Part shown: piece by piece, positions 1-5,584 of the stretch
Layout: each line of letters begins with the position of its first letter
Numbering within the stretch: position 1 is the stretch's first letter
Position numbers and translations under genes: made by a program
The notes under the pieces: model-generated
What the model was told of the DNA's origin: nothing
What the model saw: only the letters and a program-made list of their open reading frames with translations
The model's database searches: none
Source of the DNA: Thermoflexales bacterium
GTDB taxonomy: Bacteria > Chloroflexota > Anaerolineae > Fen-1058
Direction of reading: 5' to 3'
NCBI GenBank assembly: GCA_030834835.1
Contig: JAUQXD010000149.1
Span: forward strand, 1 to 12,805
Length of the DNA: 12,805 nucleotides

Positions 1-1
1 C

Positions 2-232
2 AAGGAGATCTATCTGGTCGCGCGCGGCACGTCAGTGATTCGAGTCGAGCGGGAGAACATTACCCTGGCGGCCGGTGATCTAATCGTGATCGAACCTGGT
101 GAGGCCCACACGTTTCTTTCAAGCTCAGCCGACTACCTGCATTTTGTGATTCATGTTCCTGGACTGGCTGGCGAGGCGGCCCGCCAGGACAAACTCGGTG
201 TATCGCGCGCACGGTTGGAACTGCCGCAATGA
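2..232 (+). CDS. Cupin-domain protein, 3' part only
   Basis: The reading frame is open from the window edge (codons begin at position 2) and ends at TGA 230-232, so the gene starts upstream of the window. The visible 76 residues look like the second half of a small cupin beta-barrel. A strand with KEIYLVARG is followed by AAGDLIVIEPGEAHTF, which resembles cupin motif 2 (Gly, then Pro-Gly-x-x-His), a usual metal ligand. A hydrophobic strand (YLHFVIHVPG) comes next. After the barrel there is only a short polar tail, so this is probably a single-domain or C-terminal cupin. Cupins of this size range from sugar isomerases to small-molecule sensors, and the substrate cannot be read from this fragment. 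The stop codon overlaps the next start as ATGA, which implies translational coupling with the following membrane protein. A GTG at 35 could be mistaken for a start, but the barrel strand upstream of it argues that it is internal. Confidence 0.7.
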   Translation, partial: KEIYLVARGTSVIRVERENITLAAGDLIVIEPGEAHTFLSSSADYLHFVIHVPGLAGEAARQDKLGVSRARLELPQ

Positions 233-555
233 GTGAGTCACCGCGATCAGCAGCGCGTGCCAGAGAACGCTTGAAGTGGATCGCACCGATCGGGCTGGCG
301 TTGCTCGTGGTGTGCATGGGCTGTTTCTTCTTCTTCGCCATCGGCCTGACGGCGCGGGGCGAATTGACGACTTCGGTGGCGGGCACAGACTTTCGGTTGT
401 GGGCCATCAGCGAGCGGCGACAATCGGGCGTGGGCTTGCAGCGGATGTATCCCGTTCAGAAAGACGGTCAAGCGTGCACGCGCGCGGATGTGACGTTTTT
501 CTTCTGGCGGCCCGCACTGTCGATCGATAGTGTGACCTCGGATAATTGCGGATAG
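229..555 (+). CDS. Hypothetical protein with one N-terminal membrane segment
   Basis: This protein has 108 residues. It starts at ATG 229, overlapping the cupin stop by 4 nt, so the two genes are probably translated together. An N-terminal basic stretch (residues 1-16, rich in Arg) precedes one hydrophobic segment at about residues 17-40 that is rich in Cys and Phe. By the positive-inside rule the remaining ~68 residues should lie outside the cytoplasm. That outer part holds two cysteines (QACTRAD and the terminal DNCG) which could form a disulfide. I do not recognise a family. It may be a small anchored protein working with the cupin, but that rests only on the overlap. Confidence 0.6.
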   Translation: MSESPRSAARARERLKWIAPIGLALLVVCMGCFFFFAIGLTARGELTTSVAGTDFRLWAISERRQSGVGLQRMYPVQKDGQACTRADVTFFFWRPALSIDSVTSDNCG

Positions 556-574
556 CGGGGCTTGCGGTTATAAT
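546..574 (+). promoter_or_regulatory. Candidate sigma-70-type promoter for the small membrane-protein operon
   Basis: A perfect TATAAT (569-574) lies 17 bp downstream of TTGCGG (546-551), which matches the first three bases of the TTGACA consensus. Transcription would begin near 581, about 20 nt before the ATG at 601, leaving room for the AGAGGT ribosome site at 591-596. The -35 box overlaps the end of the preceding gene. The -10 is strong, but the -35 is weak. Confidence 0.5.
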
Positions 575-600
575 CGGGGCAGTTGATTCGAGAGGTCATA

Positions 601-888
601 ATGATTCCTGCGCTGCGTGATGTCTCGCTGATTATTCTACTGACACCGTGCCTGTTGTGTCTGCTCGTGCCGATCGCGGTGATGGTGGGCGTGAACTGGC
701 TGACGCGTAAAGGACGGCGCGCGCTGCCCGATAAGCTGCACGCGGCTCAACGCGGGCTGCGCAAGGTCGACGAGATCGTCGATCGGGCCGGGGAGAAAGC
801 CGCCGCGCCTTTCATCGCCGCGGAGACGCGCCGCGCGCAAGTCAGAGCGCAGTGGGAAAACCTCAAACGACAATTCTCCAAAGAGTGA
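601..888 (+). CDS. Small membrane protein with cytoplasmic amphipathic helix
   Basis: I chose ATG 601 (95 residues) over the TTG at 583 because AGAGGT at 591-596 is a good ribosome-binding site with suitable spacing. A long hydrophobic segment at about residues 8-34 contains LIILLTPCLLCLLVPIAVMV. A basic patch (TRKGRR) follows and should sit in the cytoplasm, and the rest (residues ~40-95) is a charged Ala/Arg/Glu-rich helix of coiled-coil type. I recognise no family; it resembles small membrane proteins whose soluble helix serves as a docking surface. It opens a tight three-gene unit: its TGA overlaps the next ATG as ATGA-like TGATG, and a candidate promoter lies directly upstream. Confidence 0.65.
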   Translation: MIPALRDVSLIILLTPCLLCLLVPIAVMVGVNWLTRKGRRALPDKLHAAQRGLRKVDEIVDRAGEKAAAPFIAAETRRAQVRAQWENLKRQFSKE

Positions 889-1142
889 TGGCTATGACTG
901 AAACGGCTGAAAACAAGGCAAATCGACTGGTGGCCGGGCTGGTGGTCGGCGGCGGACTCATCGGCGCGCTGGTGGGTGTGGTCGCGTCGCGGCTGTTTAT
1001 CCGCGCTGATCAGCAAATCTTGAAGAGCAATCAACAACGCGGACCGCAGGGTCTGTCTCTGTCGCCGATGGCGATGCTGTCGTTGCTGGTTGGCCTGGTT
1101 GGTGTAGTGCGCCAGATTGCAGCATTGGGTGATGAAAAATGA
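888..1142 (+). CDS. Small glycine-rich two-helix membrane protein (paralog of the next gene)
   Basis: The start is either ATG 888 (84 residues, overlapping the previous stop as TGATG) or ATG 894 (82 residues, MTETAEN). The latter has better spacing to AAAGAG at 880-885. A GTG at 852 is rejected because it lies deep inside the upstream gene. There are two hydrophobic stretches: residues ~14-38, very Gly-rich (VVGGGLIGALVG), and ~60-76 (AMLSLLVGLVGVV), separated by a polar Gln/Asn/Gly linker. The protein ends in RQIAALGDEK. The same plan and similar end motifs occur in the next gene, so the two are tandem paralogs. The Gly-rich first helix recalls YtxH-type small membrane proteins, but the rest does not match well enough for me to assign that family. 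Confidence 0.65.
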   Translation: MAMTETAENKANRLVAGLVVGGGLIGALVGVVASRLFIRADQQILKSNQQRGPQGLSLSPMAMLSLLVGLVGVVRQIAALGDEK

Positions 1143-1372
1143 CCGCTCAATTTTCTGATTCGACGGAAGCGGCGCGTCCCGGTCAATGGCAGACGCGCAC
1201 GACCTTGATCGGCGGCGTGTTGGGCGCGTTGACGGGCGCGGGCGCGGCCTATCTGTTTGTAAAGTCGGGCGGCGTACAGGGCCGGTCGCGCGTGAGGCCC
1301 GATGCCTTGCTGGCCGTGGGCGTCAGCGTGCTGGGCCTGTTGCAGCAGATTTCGCGCATGGGCGACGATTAG
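1139..1372 (+). CDS. Small glycine-rich two-helix membrane protein (second paralog)
   Basis: This protein has 77 residues. It starts at ATG 1139, overlapping the previous TGA by 4 nt (ATGA). It has a polar N-terminus (MTAQFSDSTE), a Gly/Ala-rich hydrophobic helix at ~20-41 (TLIGGVLGALTGAGAAYLF), a basic linker (GRSRVRPD), and a second hydrophobic helix at ~54-70 ending LGLLQQISRMGDD. The match to the preceding gene is clear in GG-x-LGAL/IGAL-x-G, in the helix followed by Arg/Lys, and in the closing QI(S/A)xxGD. The function is unknown. It is the last gene of the unit: a hairpin terminator starts 18 nt after its stop. Confidence 0.65.
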   Translation: MTAQFSDSTEAARPGQWQTRTTLIGGVLGALTGAGAAYLFVKSGGVQGRSRVRPDALLAVGVSVLGLLQQISRMGDD

Positions 1373-1389
1373 CCCGCACGGTATAGATC

Positions 1390-1441
1390 AACTCCCACGG
1401 GTAGACGGCGTGTGCCGGGCTATCGGTGGGAGTTTTGTTTT
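1390..1441 (+). terminator. Hairpin with T-tract, terminator or attenuator
   Basis: AACTCCCAC (1390-1398) pairs perfectly with GTGGGAGTT (1426-1434), and TTGTTTT follows directly. The 27-nt loop can fold further through CGGC-GTGT-GCCG and TAG/CTA. It ends the small membrane-protein unit. The next ATG (1448) lies only 6 nt past the T-tract, so the same structure could also work as an attenuator for the hydrolase gene. Confidence 0.75.
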
Positions 1442-1447
1442 ATCACG

Positions 1448-2563
1448 ATGAAAACGATTCGTTTATCCTACGCGCTGCGCTGGCTGTTGTTCATCACCGT
1501 CTGGAGTTGGGTAATTGCTCAGCCTGGCGCGCCATTGGTGACTCTCGGCGAAGCGCAGACGGTGCAGACGCGCAACCCCAAAGCGGGCGTGCATACGCGC
1601 CTGACCGATGAAGCCGCGCCGTGGAAGATTCAACGCACGACGCAAGTGGTGCGTGAGATGGGCGCGCCGTGGATCGTGGAGTTCTTTCCGTGGGCGTACA
1701 TCGAGTCGGGCAAGAATTCATTCGACTGGTCACACACCGATCAAGTGATCGCTCACGCGCGGGCGCAGGGCTTGACCATCATAGCGCGGTTGGGCCTGGC
1801 GCCGTGGTGGGCGCGGCCTGATGAGCGTGTGCAGCCAACGACCTTCAACTACCTCGATCGCGATCACTACGCCGACTTCGGCGATTTCGTTTATGCCTTC
1901 GTTGATCGCTACCAGGATCGCGTGCAGCACATCATCATCTGGAACGAACCCAACTTGAGTTTTGAGTGGGGCATGCGGCGGGTTGATGCGGCAGCGTATG
2001 TCGATCTGTTAAAGGTCGCCTATCAGCGCGCGAAAGAGGCGAATCCAAACGTGATCGTGCTAGGGGGCGCACTCGCGCCGACTATGGAACCGATCGGCAG
2101 TGAGCGCGGCTTGAATGATTTGATCTATCTTCAGCAAATGTACGAGGCAGGCGCGAAAGATTATTTCGATGGCCTGGCAGCGCACGCTTACGGCCTCACC
2201 CTCCCGATGAGTGATCCGCCCGATCGAGAGCGCGTCAACTTTCGGCGCGTGGAGTTGCTGCGGCAGATCATGATCAAGCAGGGCGATGCGGCTAAGCCAG
2301 TGTATATCACCGAGGCGGGCTGGAATGACAGCTCGCGCTGGAATCAGGCGGTGAAGCCCGCACAGCGCATCGAATATACGCTGGCCGCTTACGAGTGGGC
2401 GCAGCAAACGGATTGGGTGGAGATGCTGGCGATGTGGGCCTTTCGCTATCCACGCGCCACGCGCAACTATCAAGACGGCTGGACGTGGGTCACGGAAGAT
2501 TTTCAACCGAGACCGATCTATCTGGAAATACAACAGCAATTTAGAATGACCAATGACAAATGA
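1448..2563 (+). CDS. Exported clan-A glycoside hydrolase-like protein (cellulase/GH39-like TIM barrel)
   Basis: This 371-residue protein has an N-terminal signal sequence or anchor (residues ~1-24, MKTIRLSYAL then a hydrophobic core ending near VIAQ), so it should act outside the membrane. The rest reads as a (beta/alpha)8 barrel. IIIWNEPN carries the likely acid/base Glu167, and VYITEAGWN carries the likely nucleophile Glu289. Both lie at strand ends, as in clan GH-A retaining enzymes. Supporting pieces are WIVEFFPWAYIE, LTIIARLGLAPWWA, YFDGLAAHAYG and the late WVEMLAMWAF. Family level (GH5, GH39 or a related unclassified group) and substrate cannot be decided by eye. I prefer ATG 1448 to GTG 1412 because 1412 lies inside the terminator loop and would add residues in front of the signal sequence. 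No clear Shine-Dalgarno precedes 1448. The gene overlaps the solute-binding protein gene by 11 nt. Confidence 0.85.
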   Translation: MKTIRLSYALRWLLFITVWSWVIAQPGAPLVTLGEAQTVQTRNPKAGVHTRLTDEAAPWKIQRTTQVVREMGAPWIVEFFPWAYIESGKNSFDWSHTDQVIAHARAQGLTIIARLGLAPWWARPDERVQPTTFNYLDRDHYADFGDFVYAFVDRYQDRVQHIIIWNEPNLSFEWGMRRVDAAAYVDLLKVAYQRAKEANPNVIVLGGALAPTMEPIGSERGLNDLIYLQQMYEAGAKDYFDGLAAHAYGLTLPMSDPPDRERVNFRRVELLRQIMIKQGDAAKPVYITEAGWNDSSRWNQAVKPAQRIEYTLAAYEWAQQTDWVEMLAMWAFRYPRATRNYQDGWTWVTEDFQPRPIYLEIQQQFRMTNDK

Positions 2564-2565
2564 CA
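2545..2565 (+). repeat. Three tandem 7-bp units at the hydrolase/binding-protein junction
   Basis: The units are AATGACC (2545), AATGACA (2552) and AATGACA (2559). Because the period is 7, each copy shifts frame by one. The first ATG is read as the C-terminal MTNDK of the hydrolase, the second starts the binding protein as MTNDK, and the third supplies the hydrolase stop TGA. One short repeat therefore holds stop, start and overlap. Confidence 0.85.
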
Positions 2566-3353
2566 AACGCGTATCGCGCACCACGCGCTACGTTATTTTC
2601 GCGCTAGTTGCAGCGTTTCTCGCGCTCTGGCTCGTGCCCGATGTCGTGGCGTGGCTCAATCGCAGCGATGACGAAGCGTGGGCGCGCGTGCAGCGATCGG
2701 GCGTGATTCGCTTTGCGATCGATCCGTCTTACATGCCGTTTGGTGGCCTGGGCAGTGAGGGTGTGTTTTACGGCATCGACGTGGACATCGCACAAGAGAT
2801 TGCGCGCCGCACCGGTGCGCGTGCCGAATTCATCATCGCGGGACAGGACAGCCTGTACGATGTGTTAGCCGTGGGCCAGGCCGATGCAACCATCTCGGCG
2901 TTGATCGTCAATCCCATTATCGATTACGTGTGGGATTATTCGACGCCGTATTTTGATGCGGGGCAAGTGCTGATCAAACCTCCGAGGTCTTCGGGGATCT
3001 CGGAGGCCTTCATCGCCGTGGAGTTCGGTTCGGATGGTGATGCGGCGGCACGACATCTGGCGCGGCGTCAGGCGGGGATTCAGGTACGGCAATTCCCAAC
3101 CGCGAATGAAGCGCTGCAAGCCGTGAGCGCTGGTCAAGTGGACTCGGCCATCATCGATGCCGTCAGCGCGCGACAACTTATTCCAGAGGCGTATCCGCAA
3201 TTGCAGCTTGGCGAGTATGTGACGCACGATCCGCTTGCGATTGCGGTGTGGGGCGAGAGCGCGCAGTTGTTGGCGGCGATCAATCGGGCGTTGGCGGAGA
3301 TGCAACAGGACGGCATGACACAAAAGATCATCGATGCGTGGATGGCAAAGTAG
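2553..3353 (+). CDS. Family-3 extracellular solute-binding protein, membrane-anchored
   Basis: This protein has 266 residues. The start is forced: an in-frame TGA lies at 2547-2549, two codons before ATG 2553. There is no visible ribosome site, so it is probably translated by re-initiation after the hydrolase. One hydrophobic segment (residues ~12-31) looks like an uncleaved anchor or signal; no lipobox Cys is present. The remainder matches the SBP_bac_3 plan. Lobe 1 opens with GVIRFAIDPSYMPF and FYGIDVDIAQEIARRTG. Then come QADATISALIVNP and WDYSTPYFDAGQVLIKP, where most relatives have the 'vdFS.PY' signature, followed by lobe 2 (AVEFGSDGDAAAR; ALQAVSAGQVDSAIIDA). Such proteins usually deliver polar amino acids or similar small ligands to an ABC importer. 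No permease or ATPase of that type lies next to it, so it is an orphan receptor here. The ligand is unknown. Confidence 0.85.
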   Translation: MTNDKRVSRTTRYVIFALVAAFLALWLVPDVVAWLNRSDDEAWARVQRSGVIRFAIDPSYMPFGGLGSEGVFYGIDVDIAQEIARRTGARAEFIIAGQDSLYDVLAVGQADATISALIVNPIIDYVWDYSTPYFDAGQVLIKPPRSSGISEAFIAVEFGSDGDAAARHLARRQAGIQVRQFPTANEALQAVSAGQVDSAIIDAVSARQLIPEAYPQLQLGEYVTHDPLAIAVWGESAQLLAAINRALAEMQQDGMTQKIIDAWMAK

Positions 3354-3394
3354 GTTGGTAAATTGGTAGATTAGTAGAGTGGTAAATTGGGTAG
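3354..3394. repeat. Degenerate 8-bp tandem repeat between convergent genes
   Basis: About five units of ATTGGTAR fill the gap between the binding-protein stop and the 3' end of the methyltransferase: GTTGGTAA, ATTGGTAG, ATTAGTAG, AGTGGTAA, then ATTGGGTAG with one inserted base. It is AT-richer than the surroundings and forms no stem. I see no intrinsic terminator between these two convergent genes. Confidence 0.75.
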
Positions 3395-3398
3395 TGGG

Positions 3399-4835
3399 TT
3401 AGCGCTTTGAGAGCAGGTTGCGCAGGCGTTCCCGCAGCACTTTGCCACGACCCAGATAGCGATGTTGCTCGTCCTCGATCAAGATGATACTGCCTGTAGC
3501 GTACGGCGGCGTCACGGTGCGCAGGTCCTGCCCGGTGAGCCACTGCTTGACGTGATCGGCGTTGAGCGCAAAACGCTGCCCGGTGAACTGCGAACTACAG
3601 CGCGCGATCAATTCATGCGAGGGTACGAATGTGCCATCGTTCCATTCGCCGATCAGCATACCGATGGCGATGCAGGGAAAATCGCCGAAGTGTGAAATGA
3701 ACTGCGTGGGCACGGCGTACACACTTTCACCGCGCTTCAACAACTCTAGCCGTTGTCCCTCAAGCACACCCCCTAGATCAAAACCATAGCCATTGAGCAA
3801 AGCATTGATGACTTCGCGCTGTTGGCTCTCGTTCGCCGGCGCGAATCCGGCGTGCGCCAGGGTGCGCTGTGGGGGGATTGATGATGGCGCTTCGACCTTC
3901 TCGCGTTTGCGGATCAACGCCGCAAAGAAACCGGACGTGTCGTACAGGTGCGGCCACAGGCGGACTGCACGCGCTACATCAGCGTGGAATTCCACATCGC
4001 CGTCATGCGTGAGCGCGGGCGCAGTGACGAGGTTCTCCACTGATTCGATGGCGGCGGCGTGCGGATAGGCTTTCAGCAGCGCCTCAATCACGGCTTCGTC
4101 CTCTTCCGGCGCGAGGGTGCAGGTGGCATACACCACTTGGCCGCCGGGTTTCACCGCTTGAAAGGCGCTGTGCAACAACTTGATCTGGCGCTGCTGAAGT
4201 TGCAGCCGTTCCTTCGCGGAGACGAAACGTGTCTTGCGGCGCTCGGCAGTGCGCAGACTCTCGCCGCTGCACGGCGCGTCCAACAGCACATAGTCAAACG
4301 TGTCCGGCCACCACTCGCCAAAGCGCTCGCCGGGATAACTCGTCAGCGCAGATGACAGCGTGCCCCAACTCTGCAAATTCGATCGCAGCCCCGCGATGCG
4401 GCCCGAAGAACTATCGTTGGCGATGAGCACGCCGCGATCGTTGATCTTGCTCAGCAAGTGTGTGGTCTTGCCGCCGGGCGAGGCGGCCATGTCGAGTACG
4501 AGTGGAAATTCGACAGAGTAGTTGAACATCTCGGCGGGCAACATCGAGGCGGCGTCCTGAATGTAGTAGAAGCCGGTGCGATGTTCGATGGTGCGGCTGT
4601 GGGCTTCTTCGTTGCCGCTGATTTGCCAGCCGCTCTCACAGAATGGCACGGATTGGACCTGCCAGCCATATTCGATAGGCCATGTTCGCCGTGCGGTGTC
4701 CAGATCGATCTTCAACGTATTGACGCGCAGGGCAGGGGGCAAAGGGTGCGCGATCGATCGTTGAAGTTGAGCGAATTGATCGGCGGCTAATAGAGGTCGA
4801 TAGTCTTCGAGACGATTCATCGAGTTTGTCGTCAT
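3399..4835 (-). CDS. rsmF: 16S rRNA cytosine-C5 methyltransferase, RsmF/NOL1-NOP2-Sun type
   Basis: This 478-residue protein (E. coli RsmF is close to this length) transfers a methyl group from S-adenosylmethionine to C5 of an rRNA cytosine. Motifs in order: N-terminal PPALRVNTLKID typical of the family; SAM-binding DMAASPGGKT at 115-124; DAPCSG at 186-191, where Cys189 is the cysteine used for product release; and YATCTLAPEEDE, where Cys239 is the likely catalytic nucleophile. The C-terminal ~130 residues (from about NALLNGYGFDL to ATGSIILIEDEQHRYLGRGK) look like the RsmF extra and PUA-like RNA-binding domains. Starts at 4847 (TTG), 4835 (ATG) and 4820 (ATG) are possible; I take 4835, which has a weak AGG 4 nt upstream. 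The 5' half has a decayed relative at 5585-5821. The exact target base is not provable here, and a close paralog such as YebU/RsmF-like is the same call. Confidence 0.88.
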   Translation of the reverse strand: MTTNSMNRLEDYRPLLAADQFAQLQRSIAHPLPPALRVNTLKIDLDTARRTWPIEYGWQVQSVPFCESGWQISGNEEAHSRTIEHRTGFYYIQDAASMLPAEMFNYSVEFPLVLDMAASPGGKTTHLLSKINDRGVLIANDSSSGRIAGLRSNLQSWGTLSSALTSYPGERFGEWWPDTFDYVLLDAPCSGESLRTAERRKTRFVSAKERLQLQQRQIKLLHSAFQAVKPGGQVVYATCTLAPEEDEAVIEALLKAYPHAAAIESVENLVTAPALTHDGDVEFHADVARAVRLWPHLYDTSGFFAALIRKREKVEAPSSIPPQRTLAHAGFAPANESQQREVINALLNGYGFDLGGVLEGQRLELLKRGESVYAVPTQFISHFGDFPCIAIGMLIGEWNDGTFVPSHELIARCSSQFTGQRFALNADHVKQWLTGQDLRTVTPPYATGSIILIEDEQHRYLGRGKVLRERLRNLLSKR

Positions 4836-4840
4836 GAGCC

Positions 4841-4886
4841 TAAACAAATCGGACGCCGATCGGTGTATTCACCTGAATCGGCGTCC
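4841..4886 (-). terminator. Strong hairpin between the antitoxin and methyltransferase genes
   Basis: GGACGCCGAT (4851-4860) pairs perfectly with ATCGGCGTCC (4877-4886). Inside, GGTG/CACC (4862-4865 / 4870-4873) closes a TATT loop. On the - strand it is followed by GATTTGTTTA, a modest T-rich tail. It probably ends the toxin-antitoxin transcript. Its position 6 nt or more before the methyltransferase start means it could also lower read-through into that gene. Confidence 0.6.
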
Positions 4887-4913
4887 AAGTCGACACAAAT
4901 TCTGGTATGTTGG

Positions 4914-5201
4914 TCAGGCCAGTTGCATAAACACGTCTGGCTTTTGCTCTGCAATTCGTAGCAACGCCACGGCAGGGCCGCTGGGTTTGCGTCTGCCCTG
5001 CTCCCAATCTTGCACGGTGCGCAAACTCACGCCCATCAGTCCCGCAAAAGCCGATTGCGATAACTTTAATGTGGAGCGTATGATTTGCGGAGGCGCAGGC
5101 TCTTTCAAGGCATGAACCCGCAGAATTTTTGTGCCGGCCTTGTACGCCTTCACATCACGAAGACCATCGAGGATTTCTTGACCAATATCACGTTTAGACA
5201 T
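4914..5201 (-). CDS. higA: HigA-type XRE-family antitoxin
   Basis: This 95-residue protein starts at ATG 5201, chosen because AAGGAAG lies 6 nt upstream; a farther start at 5234 would lie inside the toxin without a ribosome site. The C-terminal half is a helix-turn-helix of the HigA/NadS kind: LSQSAFAGLMGVSLRTVQDW then EQGRRKPSGPAVALLR (residues ~47-82). The LRTVQDWEQGRR-x-PSGPA run is typical of this antitoxin group. It should bind the upstream toxin to neutralise it and bind the operator at 5514-5532 to repress the pair. It overlaps the toxin gene by 8 nt, which keeps antitoxin synthesis tied to toxin translation. The pair is visibly more AT-rich than the neighbouring genes, which suggests acquisition by transfer. 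Confidence 0.88.
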   Translation of the reverse strand: MSKRDIGQEILDGLRDVKAYKAGTKILRVHALKEPAPPQIIRSTLKLSQSAFAGLMGVSLRTVQDWEQGRRKPSGPAVALLRIAEQKPDVFMQLA

Positions 5202-5505
5202 TTTGGACTTCCTTTGCGATTTGACGCAGAACATGAGCAGGGATACTGTCTACTTCATTCTTGCTGTAAATGGTTAGAAGCCAGATTTCGTCAGCCTGTT
5301 TCTTGAAGTAGTAAATCACTCGCACGCCGCCGCTTTTACCTCTGCCTGACATTGCCCAACGGATTTTTCGGACACCGCCAGAGCCACGAACCACCTTGCC
5401 TGATTCGGGATACTGGAGCAAGAAGCTTTGCAAACCCAGGTATTCATCTTCAGACAGATAATCGTAAAGATACTTTGTAAAGGCAGTCGCCTCTATGAAT
5501 TCCAT
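5194..5505 (-). CDS. higB: HigB/RelE-type mRNA-interferase toxin
   Basis: This protein has 103 residues, the full usual length for RelE-like HigB-2 toxins. Recognisable pieces are the N-terminal FIEATAFTKYLYDYLSEDEY, the loop GSGGVRKIRW (41-50), the strand GGVRVIYYF (59-67) and the terminal LLTIYSKNE (76-84). Toxins of this family cleave mRNA at the ribosome and stop growth until neutralised by the partner antitoxin. The toxin-first order with the antitoxin second is the HigBA arrangement. ATG 5505 lies 6 nt after a TATAAT box, so the transcript probably begins at or within a base or two of the start codon, with no leader. All core motifs look intact, so the toxin is probably functional. Activity is inferred, not shown. 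Confidence 0.88.
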   Translation of the reverse strand: MEFIEATAFTKYLYDYLSEDEYLGLQSFLLQYPESGKVVRGSGGVRKIRWAMSGRGKSGGVRVIYYFKKQADEIWLLTIYSKNEVDSIPAHVLRQIAKEVQNV

Positions 5506-5511
5506 AAATCG

Positions 5512-5540
5512 ATTATACGGCTATGCCGTATACTTTGCAA
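5512..5540 (-). promoter_or_regulatory. Promoter of the toxin-antitoxin operon
   Basis: Read on the - strand: TTGCAA (5540-5535), a 17-bp spacer, then a perfect TATAAT (5517-5512). The spacer is filled by the palindromic operator. The predicted transcription start falls at about 5505, the first base of the toxin ATG. Confidence 0.75.
5514..5532. promoter_or_regulatory. Perfect 19-bp palindromic operator, likely HigA site
   Basis: TATACGGC-TAT-GCCGTATA is a perfect inverted repeat: 8-bp arms, 3-nt centre. It fills most of the promoter spacer and overlaps the -10 box. Dimeric HTH antitoxins repress their own operon from such sites, so this is the natural HigA (HigBA) operator. Binding itself is inferred. 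Confidence 0.75.
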
Positions 5541-5584
5541 GCCTCAGTTTCTGACGCATCCAAAACGATTATCTTTTGCAGGGG

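Noticed and set aside
229..1372. A new defence or secretion system in the small-gene cluster
   Set aside because: There is no nuclease, ATPase, protease or other effector domain in any of the small proteins; calling a system would be speculation.
1412..1447. GTG 1412 as the start of the hydrolase
   Set aside because: It lies in the loop of a terminator hairpin and would place 12 residues ahead of an otherwise good signal sequence.
3354..3394. CRISPR array or iteron origin in the ATTGGTA repeats
   Set aside because: Units are only 8 bp, contiguous and degenerate with no spacers; there are no cas or replication genes nearby.
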